Positions 6,934 through 12,365 of a DNA stretch of 40,140 nucleotides are shown one piece after another; position 1 is the stretch's first letter; each line of letters opens with the position of its first letter. A model generated the notes under the pieces. The model was given only the letters and a program-made list of their open reading frames with translations, was not told the DNA's origin and did no database searches. The translations under genes were made by a program, and so were the position numbers. This DNA comes from Hellea sp. (GTDB taxonomy: Bacteria > Pseudomonadota > Alphaproteobacteria > Caulobacterales > Maricaulaceae), in NCBI GenBank assembly GCA_014238285.1, contig JABABK010000030.1, positions 1 to 40,140 of the forward strand, read 5' to 3'.

Positions 6934-7644
6934 TTATTTTGCGTCAATTGCCTCTATAAGGCGCTCGGCGTATCGCTGGCCCAATATATCAAGGCTCTTA
7001 GAATCAAAATGAACATCATCAATGCCGGTTAATCCCTCGGAGCTTGCAACATATTTAAAGGATTGTATTTGAGCATTCTGGCCAGACTTGGGTGATCCGC
7101 GTAGTAGTTCGCCGTGAACAATTATACCGCTATACCAATCTTGGCCTTCAAGTTGCTTTTCGTATGCCTGAACCTTTTGACTGAATATCTCTGCGCTTTC
7201 CTCATGATGCGCCTCGCCTTGATGACTCAGGACGTAAACATTGCTCGCGCCGGATCGGCTGATTAGATCAATCTCTGCTTTCCAGTGCCTCTTACCATTA
7301 AGCCATAAGTCATATTTAACCCCTGGATATGCACTCACAATTATTCTTACAGGGCACCCGCAATGCTTTCTAAGGCTCTTTGCTGCCGATAGTCCAAAGC
7401 TATAAGCGCCAAGCCTTTTTAGCTTTCGTGGTGTTGTGACGTGATCTGGCGAGGCTGTTATCCACTGCCCTCTGATCCACGCCTGTATGTTTTCATCGGC
7501 TTGATATTGTGTCAAAACAGGACGTTCCGGCATTCCTACGGCATTAGATTGCCCTCTAACAAGCAAATACATAGGGGAGTTGCTTTCATTACAGCCTGTT
7601 AACATGGTGGTAATGGCCAGATATGTTATCAATTTGATTACCAT
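6934..7644 (-). CDS. Lipoprotein SGNH/SASA-type O-acetylesterase, probable lysogenic conversion gene
   Basis: A 236-residue predicted lipoprotein: signal peptide residues 1-17 ending in lipobox LTGC with Cys18. The mature part fits the sialate O-acetylesterase-like (SASA) branch of SGNH hydrolases: nucleophile Ser33 in RGQSNAVG, SHQGEAHHE around 140-148, and the catalytic Asp210-x-His212 (DDVHFD). Such enzymes remove acetyl groups from sugars. The lipid anchor would place it in the envelope. It has its own TATAAT promoter upstream and lies between the repressor and the leftward promoter, where lysogens express genes. I infer a role in changing surface glycan acetylation. The substrate is not shown by the sequence. 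Confidence 0.8.
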   Translation of the reverse strand: MVIKLITYLAITTMLTGCNESNSPMYLLVRGQSNAVGMPERPVLTQYQADENIQAWIRGQWITASPDHVTTPRKLKRLGAYSFGLSAAKSLRKHCGCPVRIIVSAYPGVKYDLWLNGKRHWKAEIDLISRSGASNVYVLSHQGEAHHEESAEIFSQKVQAYEKQLEGQDWYSGIIVHGELLRGSPKSGQNAQIQSFKYVASSEGLTGIDDVHFDSKSLDILGQRYAERLIEAIDAK

Positions 7645-7681
7645 GTTTTCAGTCCGTTAAAATTACTTCTGGTAATATGAC

Positions 7682-7711
7682 ATTATAAGCGCCATTAATG
7701 AAATGGGGCAA
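7682..7711 (-). promoter_or_regulatory. Promoter for the lipoprotein esterase
   Basis: On the minus strand: -35 TTGCCC (7711-7706), 18-base spacer, perfect -10 TATAAT (7687-7682). Predicted start near 7675, about 30 bases before the ATG at 7644. No copy of the TTCCAC operator is present, so it should be active in the lysogen. A GANTC site (GAATC, 7716-7720) lies just upstream of -35. Confidence 0.6.
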
Positions 7712-7798
7712 TATTGAATCTTCATTTATTTTCAGTCTTGTAAGTTTTAGCCAGATGTTCAACTTTTGTTCCCCCATAAGGTTGGTAAGGATAAAGAT

Positions 7799-7966
7799 GT
7801 GAGTGATGATGAGAGAATTGACAAAATGATAAGGGCCGCAAAGGCATCAGGGCTTTCAATGGATTTAATCCATCATTGCTCTAAAGGTCTTTCGAGCCAA
7901 AGCGCGGCCATCTTATGGGGCAACATATCCACAATCCCCAAATATATGAAGTCCAAGCTTACCTGA
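7799..7966 (+). CDS. Possible small ORF antisense to the repressor 3' end
   Basis: A 55-residue frame with GTG start and a good ribosome site (AAGGATAAAGAT). It reads VSDDERIDKMIRAAKASGLS, plausible as an amphipathic helix. Its last 94 bases overlap the end of the repressor gene on the other strand, so it may be a chance frame. If real, transcription would run antisense into the repressor gene, a known way of tuning such switches. Low confidence. Confidence 0.25.
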   Translation: MSDDERIDKMIRAAKASGLSMDLIHHCSKGLSSQSAAILWGNISTIPKYMKSKLT

Positions 7967-8169
7967 TAAAGGTGATACATGCGTTCGGCGTCATCCGGCT
8001 TTGGGCGGCGCGTTCCGCACATCCAGTTAGATAGGGTTGATTGCGCAACGCCAATTTCCTCGGCCCAGTCGCCTTTATTAAAGTCTTTGTCTCGCTCAGC
8101 TTTTACATACTCATAGAGGAACGTAAGTCGCTCTGACAGGCCTGGATATAGTCTTTCATTCATTCGCAT
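7873..8169 (-). CDS. Phage repressor, XRE-family helix-turn-helix (CI-like)
   Basis: A 98-residue single-domain regulator. The helix-turn-helix runs about residues 32-50 (GDWAEEIGVAQSTLSNWMCG), followed by SLDFIYLG, typical of small alphaproteobacterial phage repressors. There is no C-terminal protease or oligomerisation domain as in lambda CI, so control of induction must differ, for example by antirepressor or host factor. It is divergent from the Cro-like gene, and palindromic operators lie between them. ATG at 8169 or 8163 both possible; neither has a strong ribosome site. It likely sets lysogeny by binding the TTCCAC operators. Confidence 0.82.
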   Translation of the reverse strand: MRMNERLYPGLSERLTFLYEYVKAERDKDFNKGDWAEEIGVAQSTLSNWMCGTRRPKPDDAERMYHLYQVSLDFIYLGIVDMLPHKMAALWLERPLEQ

Positions 8170-8180
8170 GACTTAGCAAA

Positions 8181-8237
8181 TTCCACAAAAATAGAAAAAT
8201 TTCATGATGTGATATTGACATTCCACTTTTTGTGGAA
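8181..8237. promoter_or_regulatory. Rightward operator pair for the phage repressor
   Basis: A perfect 17-bp palindrome TTCCACTTTTTGTGGAA at 8221-8237, plus a weaker site TTCCACAAAAATAGAAA at 8181-8197 with one good half-site. Centres are 40 bp apart. The strong site forms the spacer of the rightward promoter; the weak one lies just upstream of the repressor start and may give autoregulation. Matches the pair at 6885-6931. Confidence 0.75.
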
Positions 8238-8243
8238 TAAAGA
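8215..8243 (+). promoter_or_regulatory. Rightward early promoter (pR-like)
   Basis: Perfect -35 TTGACA (8215-8220), 17-base spacer made entirely of the operator palindrome, -10 TAAAGA (8238-8243). The predicted start, near 8250, falls at the ATG of the Cro-like gene (8251), implying a leaderless or nearly leaderless message. Confidence 0.72.
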
Positions 8244-8250
8244 TGGCTTC

Positions 8251-8466
8251 ATGAACATAGAATATATAGTTGAAACCCTTACGCGCCAGACCATACTTGA
8301 GAAGCTTCATGTAGGAGCCTCTGCGCTTTCAAATGCAGAGCAACGAGGCCTGTTCCCCGCGTCTTGGTTCTCAGACATTAAAGAGCTTTGTGAGCCCCAT
8401 GATATAGATGCACCAGAAACACTTTTCGCCTTCAAGAAAACAAAGCGTGAAGCTGAGGCCGCATAA
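8251..8466 (+). CDS. Cro-like small regulator, first gene of the rightward operon
   Basis: A 71-residue protein divergent from the repressor. TILEKLHVGASALSNAEQRG reads as a helix-turn-helix, as in small Cro/YdaS-type regulators of proteobacterial prophages. I start it at ATG 8251 (MNIEYIVETL); a TTG-type extension to 8209 would put the promoter inside the gene. There is no Shine-Dalgarno and almost no leader. It presumably binds the same operators to turn down the repressor. The stop overlaps the next ATG by 1 base. Confidence 0.75.
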   Translation: MNIEYIVETLTRQTILEKLHVGASALSNAEQRGLFPASWFSDIKELCEPHDIDAPETLFAFKKTKREAEAA

Positions 8467-8594
8467 TGCCTCTTATAGACCCTACACAAATAGAAGTATT
8501 TGCATTCTTCTTTGCGGCGCTGACGTTGGCGTTTCTTGTGGATGATTATTTGAACGGCAAAAACGGCCTTCCGAGCGGAGGTAGCGATGATTGA
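8466..8594 (+). CDS. Tiny single-pass membrane protein 1 of 4
   Basis: A 42-residue ORF, ATG overlapping the Cro-like stop codon. A hydrophobic helix (IEVFAFFFAALTLAFLV) is followed by a polar tail (NGKNGLPSGGSDD). It is the first of four tiny membrane ORFs joined in tandem, each overlapping or nearly touching the next. No family is known to me. Expression from the early rightward promoter suggests an envelope or superinfection-related role, by inference only. Confidence 0.6.
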   Translation: MPLIDPTQIEVFAFFFAALTLAFLVDDYLNGKNGLPSGGSDD

Positions 8595-8694
8595 TATTCT
8601 TACCCCGTATGCATCTTGGATTAGCAATGGTCTTTTTGTGGCTGTGATTATGGTTCTCGGCTGGTTTGTTTTTGTAAAGACGGAGGCTAAATAA
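8587..8694 (+). CDS. Tiny single-pass membrane protein 2 of 4
   Basis: A 35-residue ORF overlapping the previous one by 8 bases. One transmembrane helix (GLFVAVIMVLGWFVFV) between a short N-terminus and a charged end KTEAK, so probably N-out/C-in. Its length and layout resemble small phage envelope peptides of unknown role. Confidence 0.6.
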   Translation: MIDILTPYASWISNGLFVAVIMVLGWFVFVKTEAK

Positions 8695-8795
8695 TGACTC
8701 CCTATCACGCTGCATTGATTTTCATGATTATATATCCGTTTGGCATTTGGCTAATTCCAAAGCTCCAAGACTTTTCTGAAAAGCCGAGGGGGTAG
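8694..8795 (+). CDS. Tiny membrane-associated protein 3 of 4
   Basis: A 33-residue ORF starting on the last base of the previous stop codon. A hydrophobic segment (ALIFMIIYPFGIWLI) is followed by a charged tail (KLQDFSEKPRG). Tight coupling to its neighbours supports translation. Confidence 0.55.
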   Translation: MTPYHAALIFMIIYPFGIWLIPKLQDFSEKPRG

Positions 8796-8799
8796 GGGT

Positions 8800-8949
8800 A
8801 TGAAAAAGTATGTTTTTTTGGCGTTCTTTATTCTGTCGGTACACGTTCTAATCATTTCAACAATTCAGAAAAACCTTCTGTTGACTATATTCAATTGTAT
8901 TGTGGCTGGCCTTTTTCTTCACTTGTACATCTTAGATGTTAAAGATTAG
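8800..8949 (+). CDS. Tiny two-pass membrane protein 4 of 4
   Basis: A 49-residue ORF preceded by GAGGGGGTAGGGGT, a purine-rich ribosome site. Two hydrophobic segments (YVFLAFFILSVHVLIIS and a second around FNCIVAGLFLHLYIL) are separated by a short QKN turn. It is the last gene before the terminator at 9048-9081, so the first rightward transcript would carry the Cro-like gene plus these four membrane peptides. Confidence 0.6.
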   Translation: MKKYVFLAFFILSVHVLIISTIQKNLLLTIFNCIVAGLFLHLYILDVKD

Positions 8950-8998
8950 ATGCTGATTTGCGCCCCATATCAGCGTCTTAGACGGGCAACGCATAAGC

Positions 8999-9172
8999 TT
9001 AACCGCTCTGCTTGTCACTTATTACAGAATGCGTCCCCACGCACTGGACGGGGGCAGTTTCGGCTGTTCCCCGTTTTTTTTCTTTATTCACGAAATAAGC
9101 TTTCATCCATTTATCGCGTCCTGTTTGGCGACGTGCGCGGTACTCGGCAAGGCTTATTATTTGGGCTGTCAT
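8999..9172 (-). CDS. Small basic protein with SLAEYRARR motif, opposite strand
   Basis: A 57-residue ORF starting MTAQIISLAEYRARRQTG, an opening seen in many small alphaproteobacterial proteins of unknown role. GGAGACGGACAT precedes the ATG at 9172. It is antisense to the rightward early operon, and its 3' half covers the plus-strand terminator, so the C-terminal part (KKRGTAETAPVQC) is forced by that hairpin. Either it is a real gene sharing its end with a terminator, or only the 5' half is meaningful. Confidence 0.45.
   Translation of the reverse strand: MTAQIISLAEYRARRQTGRDKWMKAYFVNKEKKRGTAETAPVQCVGTHSVISDKQSG
9048..9081 (+). terminator. Strong intrinsic terminator after the early membrane-gene cluster
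   Basis: ACGGGGGCAG (9048-9057) pairs with CTGTTCCCCGT (9064-9074) around loop TTTCGG, then eight T (9074-9081). One bulge in a GC-rich stem. It should end transcripts from the rightward promoter after the four small membrane genes, so the methyltransferase and replication genes beyond need antitermination or another promoter. Confidence 0.8.
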
Positions 9173-9206
9173 ATGTCCGTCTCCGTTCATGTTTGGATTT
9201 AACAAC

Positions 9207-9491
9207 ATGAGCGAAACAATGAAAATGGGATTAACCAACTATTCCGGTCAGAAATCTGACTACTTCAGCCACTTTCCTAGTCTTTGTAAGGAAATATGGA
9301 CTTCTGCCGAGCGTATGGCATGGGACTTGGCGGATCACGGCGTAGATATAACTCTAAGCGCTTGCAAGAGCTACCGTAGCGGCAAGACAGAGCCGCGCCT
9401 TAGCACTGGCGTCAAAATAATCGAAATCATGAAACTCAAATCCGAGCAAGAAATTCAGGCCGCAAGGTCAAGGATCGCTGCTCTCACCTAA
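9207..9491 (+). CDS. Hypothetical regulator-like phage protein
   Basis: A 94-residue protein from ATG 9207; the frame is open to ATG 9189 and neither start has a strong ribosome site. The central segment (AERMAWDLADHGVDITLSAC) and following YRSGKTEPRLSTGVKIIEIM resemble a divergent helix-turn-helix with a recognition loop. It is the first gene after the early terminator. A role in switching on the downstream genes is possible but not shown. Confidence 0.55.
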   Translation: MSETMKMGLTNYSGQKSDYFSHFPSLCKEIWTSAERMAWDLADHGVDITLSACKSYRSGKTEPRLSTGVKIIEIMKLKSEQEIQAARSRIAALT

Positions 9492-9500
9492 GAGGCGCTT

Positions 9501-9614
9501 ATGCGCAATTCTATCATAGTATGGAAGCTAAAGGCGTTGTGTCTTTGGATTGCTGCCCGATTTACGGATTTAGCTGCGTGGTTAAACGTGAAGTATTGGG
9601 GGCCAAAGTCATGA
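9501..9614 (+). CDS. Tiny ORF coupled to the adenine/cytosine methyltransferase
   Basis: A 37-residue ORF with ribosome site AAGAGGCG and an ATGA overlap with the methyltransferase start at 9611. Content: KLKALCLWIAARFTDLAAWL, amphipathic and tryptophan-rich. It may mainly serve translational coupling. Its presence argues that the methyltransferase begins at 9611, not at an in-frame ATG at 9521. Confidence 0.5.
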   Translation: MRNSIIVWKLKALCLWIAARFTDLAAWLNVKYWGPKS

Positions 9615-10327
9615 CCTATAAGCGTAAGGAAGTCATAGGAGGCTGCACGCTTCTGCTTGGTGACTGTGAATCTATCATGCCTACGATTGGTCAGTTTGAT
9701 TTAGTTTTGACCGACCCTCCTTACGGGATAGATGAGAACGACAAGAAGATTGCCTCTCGTGGAAAATTAGCAGCCCCTAAAGATTACGGCGTTGTTGATT
9801 GGGACAAAAAGCCTGCGTCCCCTGAAGCTATAGCATTAATTAGGGAAATATCACAGCATCAAATCATATTTGGGGGCAACTATTTTGAATTGCCGCCTTC
9901 GTCATGCTGGCTTGTATGGGATAAACAAAACGGATCGAATGACTTCGCTGATTGCGAGCTTGCTTGGACTAACCTAAAAAAGGCCGTTCGGCGTGTTCAT
10001 TGGCGTTGGAATGGAATGATACGCAAGGGTGATGACGTTCGCATTCATCCAACTCAAAAGCCCCTTGGCGTCATGGAGTGGTGCTTAACTCATGTTCCAA
10101 ACGTGACTGCCGTTCTTGATCCTTACCTTGGAAGCGGGACATGTGCGGTTGCTTGTATAAAGGCTGGCATTGAGTTTACTGGAATAGAAAAAAACGAACA
10201 GTATTTTTACGCCGCCTGTGACCGTATCCGCAAGGCTTATGACCAGCCTGATTTTTTCGTAAGCCCTCCCGAAAAACCAAAGCCCATTGAACAGATTGAT
10301 TTACTTACGGGGGACACAGCAGCATGA
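9611..10327 (+). CDS. DNA amino-methyltransferase, beta class (N6-adenine or N4-cytosine)
   Basis: A 238-residue AdoMet-dependent methyltransferase. Catalytic motif DPPY at residues 35-38 precedes the AdoMet-binding motif DPYLGSGT (170-177); this order defines the beta class, shared with CcrM. HPTQKP (146-151) is a family hallmark. There is no extra C-terminal domain as in CcrM, so target specificity is unknown. No partner restriction gene is adjacent, so it is a solitary enzyme, probably protecting phage DNA or altering host regulation. Starts by ATGA overlap with the tiny ORF and ends 4 bases into the next gene. Confidence 0.9.
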   Translation: MTYKRKEVIGGCTLLLGDCESIMPTIGQFDLVLTDPPYGIDENDKKIASRGKLAAPKDYGVVDWDKKPASPEAIALIREISQHQIIFGGNYFELPPSSCWLVWDKQNGSNDFADCELAWTNLKKAVRRVHWRWNGMIRKGDDVRIHPTQKPLGVMEWCLTHVPNVTAVLDPYLGSGTCAVACIKAGIEFTGIEKNEQYFYAACDRIRKAYDQPDFFVSPPEKPKPIEQIDLLTGDTAA

Positions 10328-10357
10328 CCTTACAACGAATAGACAAAGACGGGGGAC
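10318..10357 (+). repeat. Direct repeat R1, first copy
   Basis: A 40-bp stretch identical to 11330-11369, covering the ribosome site, start codon and first 11 codons of the two paired genes. Copies are 1012 bp apart. Confidence 0.9.
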
Positions 10358-10584
10358 ATACACAGTTATACCCCGATCATCCAGATTACGGTAAGGCCCT
10401 AGCAACACAAATCAATCTCGGTAAGCCTATATTAGAGCTAACCACAGAAGAGTATCTTGAACACCAAATAACAGCCCTTGAGAGCGCTATAGATCTCTAC
10501 CAGTATGAATATAACCGTAAGCCTACAAAGCTTATCAGGCGGCTTCAAATCCTGCGCCATGCTGATTTACAGACGGGCGGGTAA
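10324..10584 (+). CDS. Duplicated small protein A flanking the cytosine methyltransferase
   Basis: An 86-residue protein that begins MTLQRIDKDGG and ends ADLQTGG. The gene at 11336-11596 has the same length and the same two ends but an unrelated middle. DNA identity is 40 of 40 bases at the start (from 10318) and 25 of 26 at the end (10561-10586). The middle here is helical (ITALESAIDLYQYEYNRKP). Function unknown. The conserved ends look like recombination landing sites or a shared fold boundary. Confidence 0.65.
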   Translation: MTLQRIDKDGGHTQLYPDHPDYGKALATQINLGKPILELTTEEYLEHQITALESAIDLYQYEYNRKPTKLIRRLQILRHADLQTGG

Positions 10585-10586
10585 TG
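10561..10586 (+). repeat. Direct repeat R2, first copy
   Basis: A 26-bp stretch matching 11573-11598 with one difference, spanning the last codons of the paired gene and the start codon of the gene that follows. The offset is again 1012 bp. Confidence 0.88.
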
Positions 10587-11339
10587 GAGAAGTTGCGCGT
10601 CCTCGATTTATTCTCAGGAATAGGAGGCTTCAGCCTTGGCCTTGAGCGCACAGGTGGCTTTGAGACCGTTGCTTTCTGCGAGATTGAGAAATTCCCACAA
10701 AGAGTATTGGCTAAACACTGGCCTGAGGTGAAAATTTATGAAGATGTTAGAGGGCTTACAGCAGCCAACGGACCAAGCGAAGTTGACCTTATTTGCGGAG
10801 GATATCCTTGCCAACCATTTAGTACAGCCGGGAAGCGAGATGGCAAGAAAGATGACCGTCATCTCTGGCCAGAAGTTAATAGGCTCTTGGCTGAATACCG
10901 GCCGAGTTGGGGCTTGTTCGAGAATGTTGCTGGCCACATCAGCATGGGCCTCGATGACGTGCTTTCTGACTTGGAAAAGCAAGGCTACACCGCAAGGACG
11001 TTTATTATTCCAGCTAGCGCCCTCAACGCCCCGCACAGGCGCGACAGAGTCTGGATTATGGCCAACTCCAACCGCGAGAGATTACAAGGGGGGGCGACTT
11101 CCCGAAACGTTGGCTGCAAGCGGGCGGGGGGTGACAAACTCACTGAACGATGCGGTTACAATACGCGACAAACATGGCTCTCTGAACCCAATGTGGGTAG
11201 AGTGGCTAATGGGGTTCCCAATGGGGTGGACAGACTTAAGTCCCTTGGAAACGCCGTAGTTCCACAAATTCCAGAAATCTTAGGCCATGCAATCCTAGAA
11301 GCTGAACGTGAATTTTCTAAGCAGGGGAGAGCAGCATGA
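10584..11339 (+). CDS. dcm: C5-cytosine DNA methyltransferase
   Basis: A 251-residue cytosine-5 methyltransferase. Motif I is VLDLFSGIGGFSLGLE (6-21); motif IV PCQPFS with catalytic Cys76; motif VI ENV (113-115); motif VIII HRRDR (151-155); motif X LGNAVVPQ (221-228). The target-recognition region between 165 and 205 is very short and contains G7 (11088-11094) and G6 (11126-11131) tracts. A second long open frame overlaps it (10738-11259). No cognate endonuclease is evident, so it is probably solitary. It lies precisely between two copies of a repeat-ended gene and could be lost by recombination. Confidence 0.92.
   Translation: MEKLRVLDLFSGIGGFSLGLERTGGFETVAFCEIEKFPQRVLAKHWPEVKIYEDVRGLTAANGPSEVDLICGGYPCQPFSTAGKRDGKKDDRHLWPEVNRLLAEYRPSWGLFENVAGHISMGLDDVLSDLEKQGYTARTFIIPASALNAPHRRDRVWIMANSNRERLQGGATSRNVGCKRAGGDKLTERCGYNTRQTWLSEPNVGRVANGVPNGVDRLKSLGNAVVPQIPEILGHAILEAEREFSKQGRAA
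10738..11259 (+). other. Overprinted +1 frame inside the cytosine methyltransferase gene
   Basis: A 173-codon frame starting with ATG lies in the +1 frame of dcm. It contains phrases I have seen annotated in phage proteins, such as SGLWPTPTARDYKGG and NPMWVEWLMGFPMGWTDL. These are the +1 readings of dcm motifs VIII and IX-X (VWIMANSNR and RVANGVP.GVDRLK). It is therefore either an artefact of conserved codons, or a product reached by slippage on the G7 tract. I do not claim it as a gene. Confidence 0.3.
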
Positions 11340-11369
11340 CCTTACAACGAATAGACAAAGACGGGGGAC
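11330..11369 (+). repeat. Direct repeat R1, second copy
   Basis: Identical to 10318-10357; start region of the second paired gene. Confidence 0.9.
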
Positions 11370-11596
11370 GCTTTAACCCTATCAGATGGATTCTAAGCTA
11401 TCCTGAGCGCAAAAGACTTACTGAGGCATACGTTGAGGCAGTTAAAGCCCATAGGTTAGCCCGTAAGCGTTATATGAGGGCGTGTAGACGTAAGACCACG
11501 CAAATTCAGCATGAGGCAGGACGTGAAGTTAAGGACGCTCTTGAGCATTGTCTACGCATTGAAATGAATCTGGCTGATTTACGGACGGGCGGGTAA
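11336..11596 (+). CDS. Duplicated small protein B flanking the cytosine methyltransferase
   Basis: An 86-residue protein sharing its first 11 residues (MTLQRIDKDGG) and last residues (ADLRTGG) with the gene at 10324-10584. The middle is unrelated and strongly basic (HRLARKRYMRACRRKTTQIQ), suggesting nucleic-acid contact. It starts 4 bases before the end of dcm and overlaps the HNH gene by 1 base. Function unknown. Confidence 0.65.
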   Translation: MTLQRIDKDGGRFNPIRWILSYPERKRLTEAYVEAVKAHRLARKRYMRACRRKTTQIQHEAGREVKDALEHCLRIEMNLADLRTGG

Positions 11597-11598
11597 TG
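11573..11598 (+). repeat. Direct repeat R2, second copy
   Basis: Matches 10561-10586 with one base difference; end of the second paired gene and start of the HNH gene. Confidence 0.88.
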
Positions 11599-11961
11599 CC
11601 AATCAGTAAAGAGAACATGAAGCGCTATCCTGGCGGATCAATAAACTCAAAAGAGTGGAAAGCCATACGGGCTGATATATTGGCCCGCGCCAGTCATAAT
11701 TGCGAAGGCTCTCCTGAATGGCCTAATTGTAGGGCTATCAATTACAATCCTCACCCTGAAACAGGATCAAAAGTTATTCTAACGATTGCCCATTTAGATC
11801 ATAACCCAACCAATTCAGATTACAATAACTTAAAGGCTTGGTGTCAGCGCTGTCACAACAAATACGACCAACCGCATAGACAGAAGAACGCTGCGAGAAC
11901 ACGGCGCTCTAAGCTTGGAAAAACTATTGATATTTTAGACTTCATTGAGGGAGCCGCATAA
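11596..11961 (+). CDS. HNH-type nuclease domain protein 1
   Basis: A 121-residue protein. The C-terminal half carries an HNH fold: AHLDHNPTNSDYNNLKAWCQ gives His-Asp-His, the central Asn and a CQRCH metal knuckle; an earlier Cys pair (NCEGSPEWPNC) could complete a structural zinc site. Such phage HNH proteins nick or cut DNA, often with packaging or replication. The N-terminus is basic. It is one of three HNH proteins in 2 kb. Overlaps the next gene by 1 base. Confidence 0.75.
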   Translation: MPISKENMKRYPGGSINSKEWKAIRADILARASHNCEGSPEWPNCRAINYNPHPETGSKVILTIAHLDHNPTNSDYNNLKAWCQRCHNKYDQPHRQKNAARTRRSKLGKTIDILDFIEGAA

Positions 11962-12365
11962 TGGAACCCCGCAAGCTACCTTTACCTAAAGGCGATGTGC
12001 AAACATTTACGCCAGAAGAGCGCAAGAGTCTCACTAAACCTGTTTTATTATCGTGGGCCTTACGCTTCATGAGTTGTGCAATATGTGGTGACCGGCTCAC
12101 TAAGGGCTTTTGTGACGATCATATCAAACCTTTATCTATGGGTGGTACGAATGAAGTTCTAAATCGTCAACCTCTCTGTAAGGGCTGTCATGCTCGTAAG
12201 ACTGCCGATGAAGCACCACTAAGAGCCGAGGCTGATAGAATGGGCGGTAGGCGCGGGAGTCAATGGGCAAGACGCCAGAAGAATGGCTCTAAGATGGAAT
12301 CAGCACCATTCTACAAGCACCCCACAAAGAAACGTACTGTAGGCGGCGGGGTAGTGGATAGATGA
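11961..12365 (+). CDS. HNH endonuclease 2
   Basis: A 134-residue protein with a classic HNH: CAICG, then FCDDHIKPLSMGGTNEVLN, then LCKGCHARKT. The catalytic His and metal ligands are all present. The C-terminal 40 residues are basic and glycine-rich (GGRRGSQWARRQ), suggesting DNA contact. It overlaps neighbours by 1 and 4 bases. The role could be nicking during replication or recombination; the usual terminase-linked HNH is normally beside the terminase, which this is not. Confidence 0.85.
   Translation: MEPRKLPLPKGDVQTFTPEERKSLTKPVLLSWALRFMSCAICGDRLTKGFCDDHIKPLSMGGTNEVLNRQPLCKGCHARKTADEAPLRAEADRMGGRRGSQWARRQKNGSKMESAPFYKHPTKKRTVGGGVVDR

Noticed and set aside
8307-8708. Minus-strand frame opposite the Cro-like gene and membrane cassette
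   Set aside because: Shadow frame; the plus-strand ORFs have overlaps and ribosome sites, this one has neither.
8950-9210. Plus-strand frame of 86 codons after the membrane cassette
   Set aside because: It runs through the strong plus-strand terminator at 9048-9081 and lacks a ribosome site; composition is arginine/leucine-rich like a chance frame. The minus-strand frame is the better candidate.
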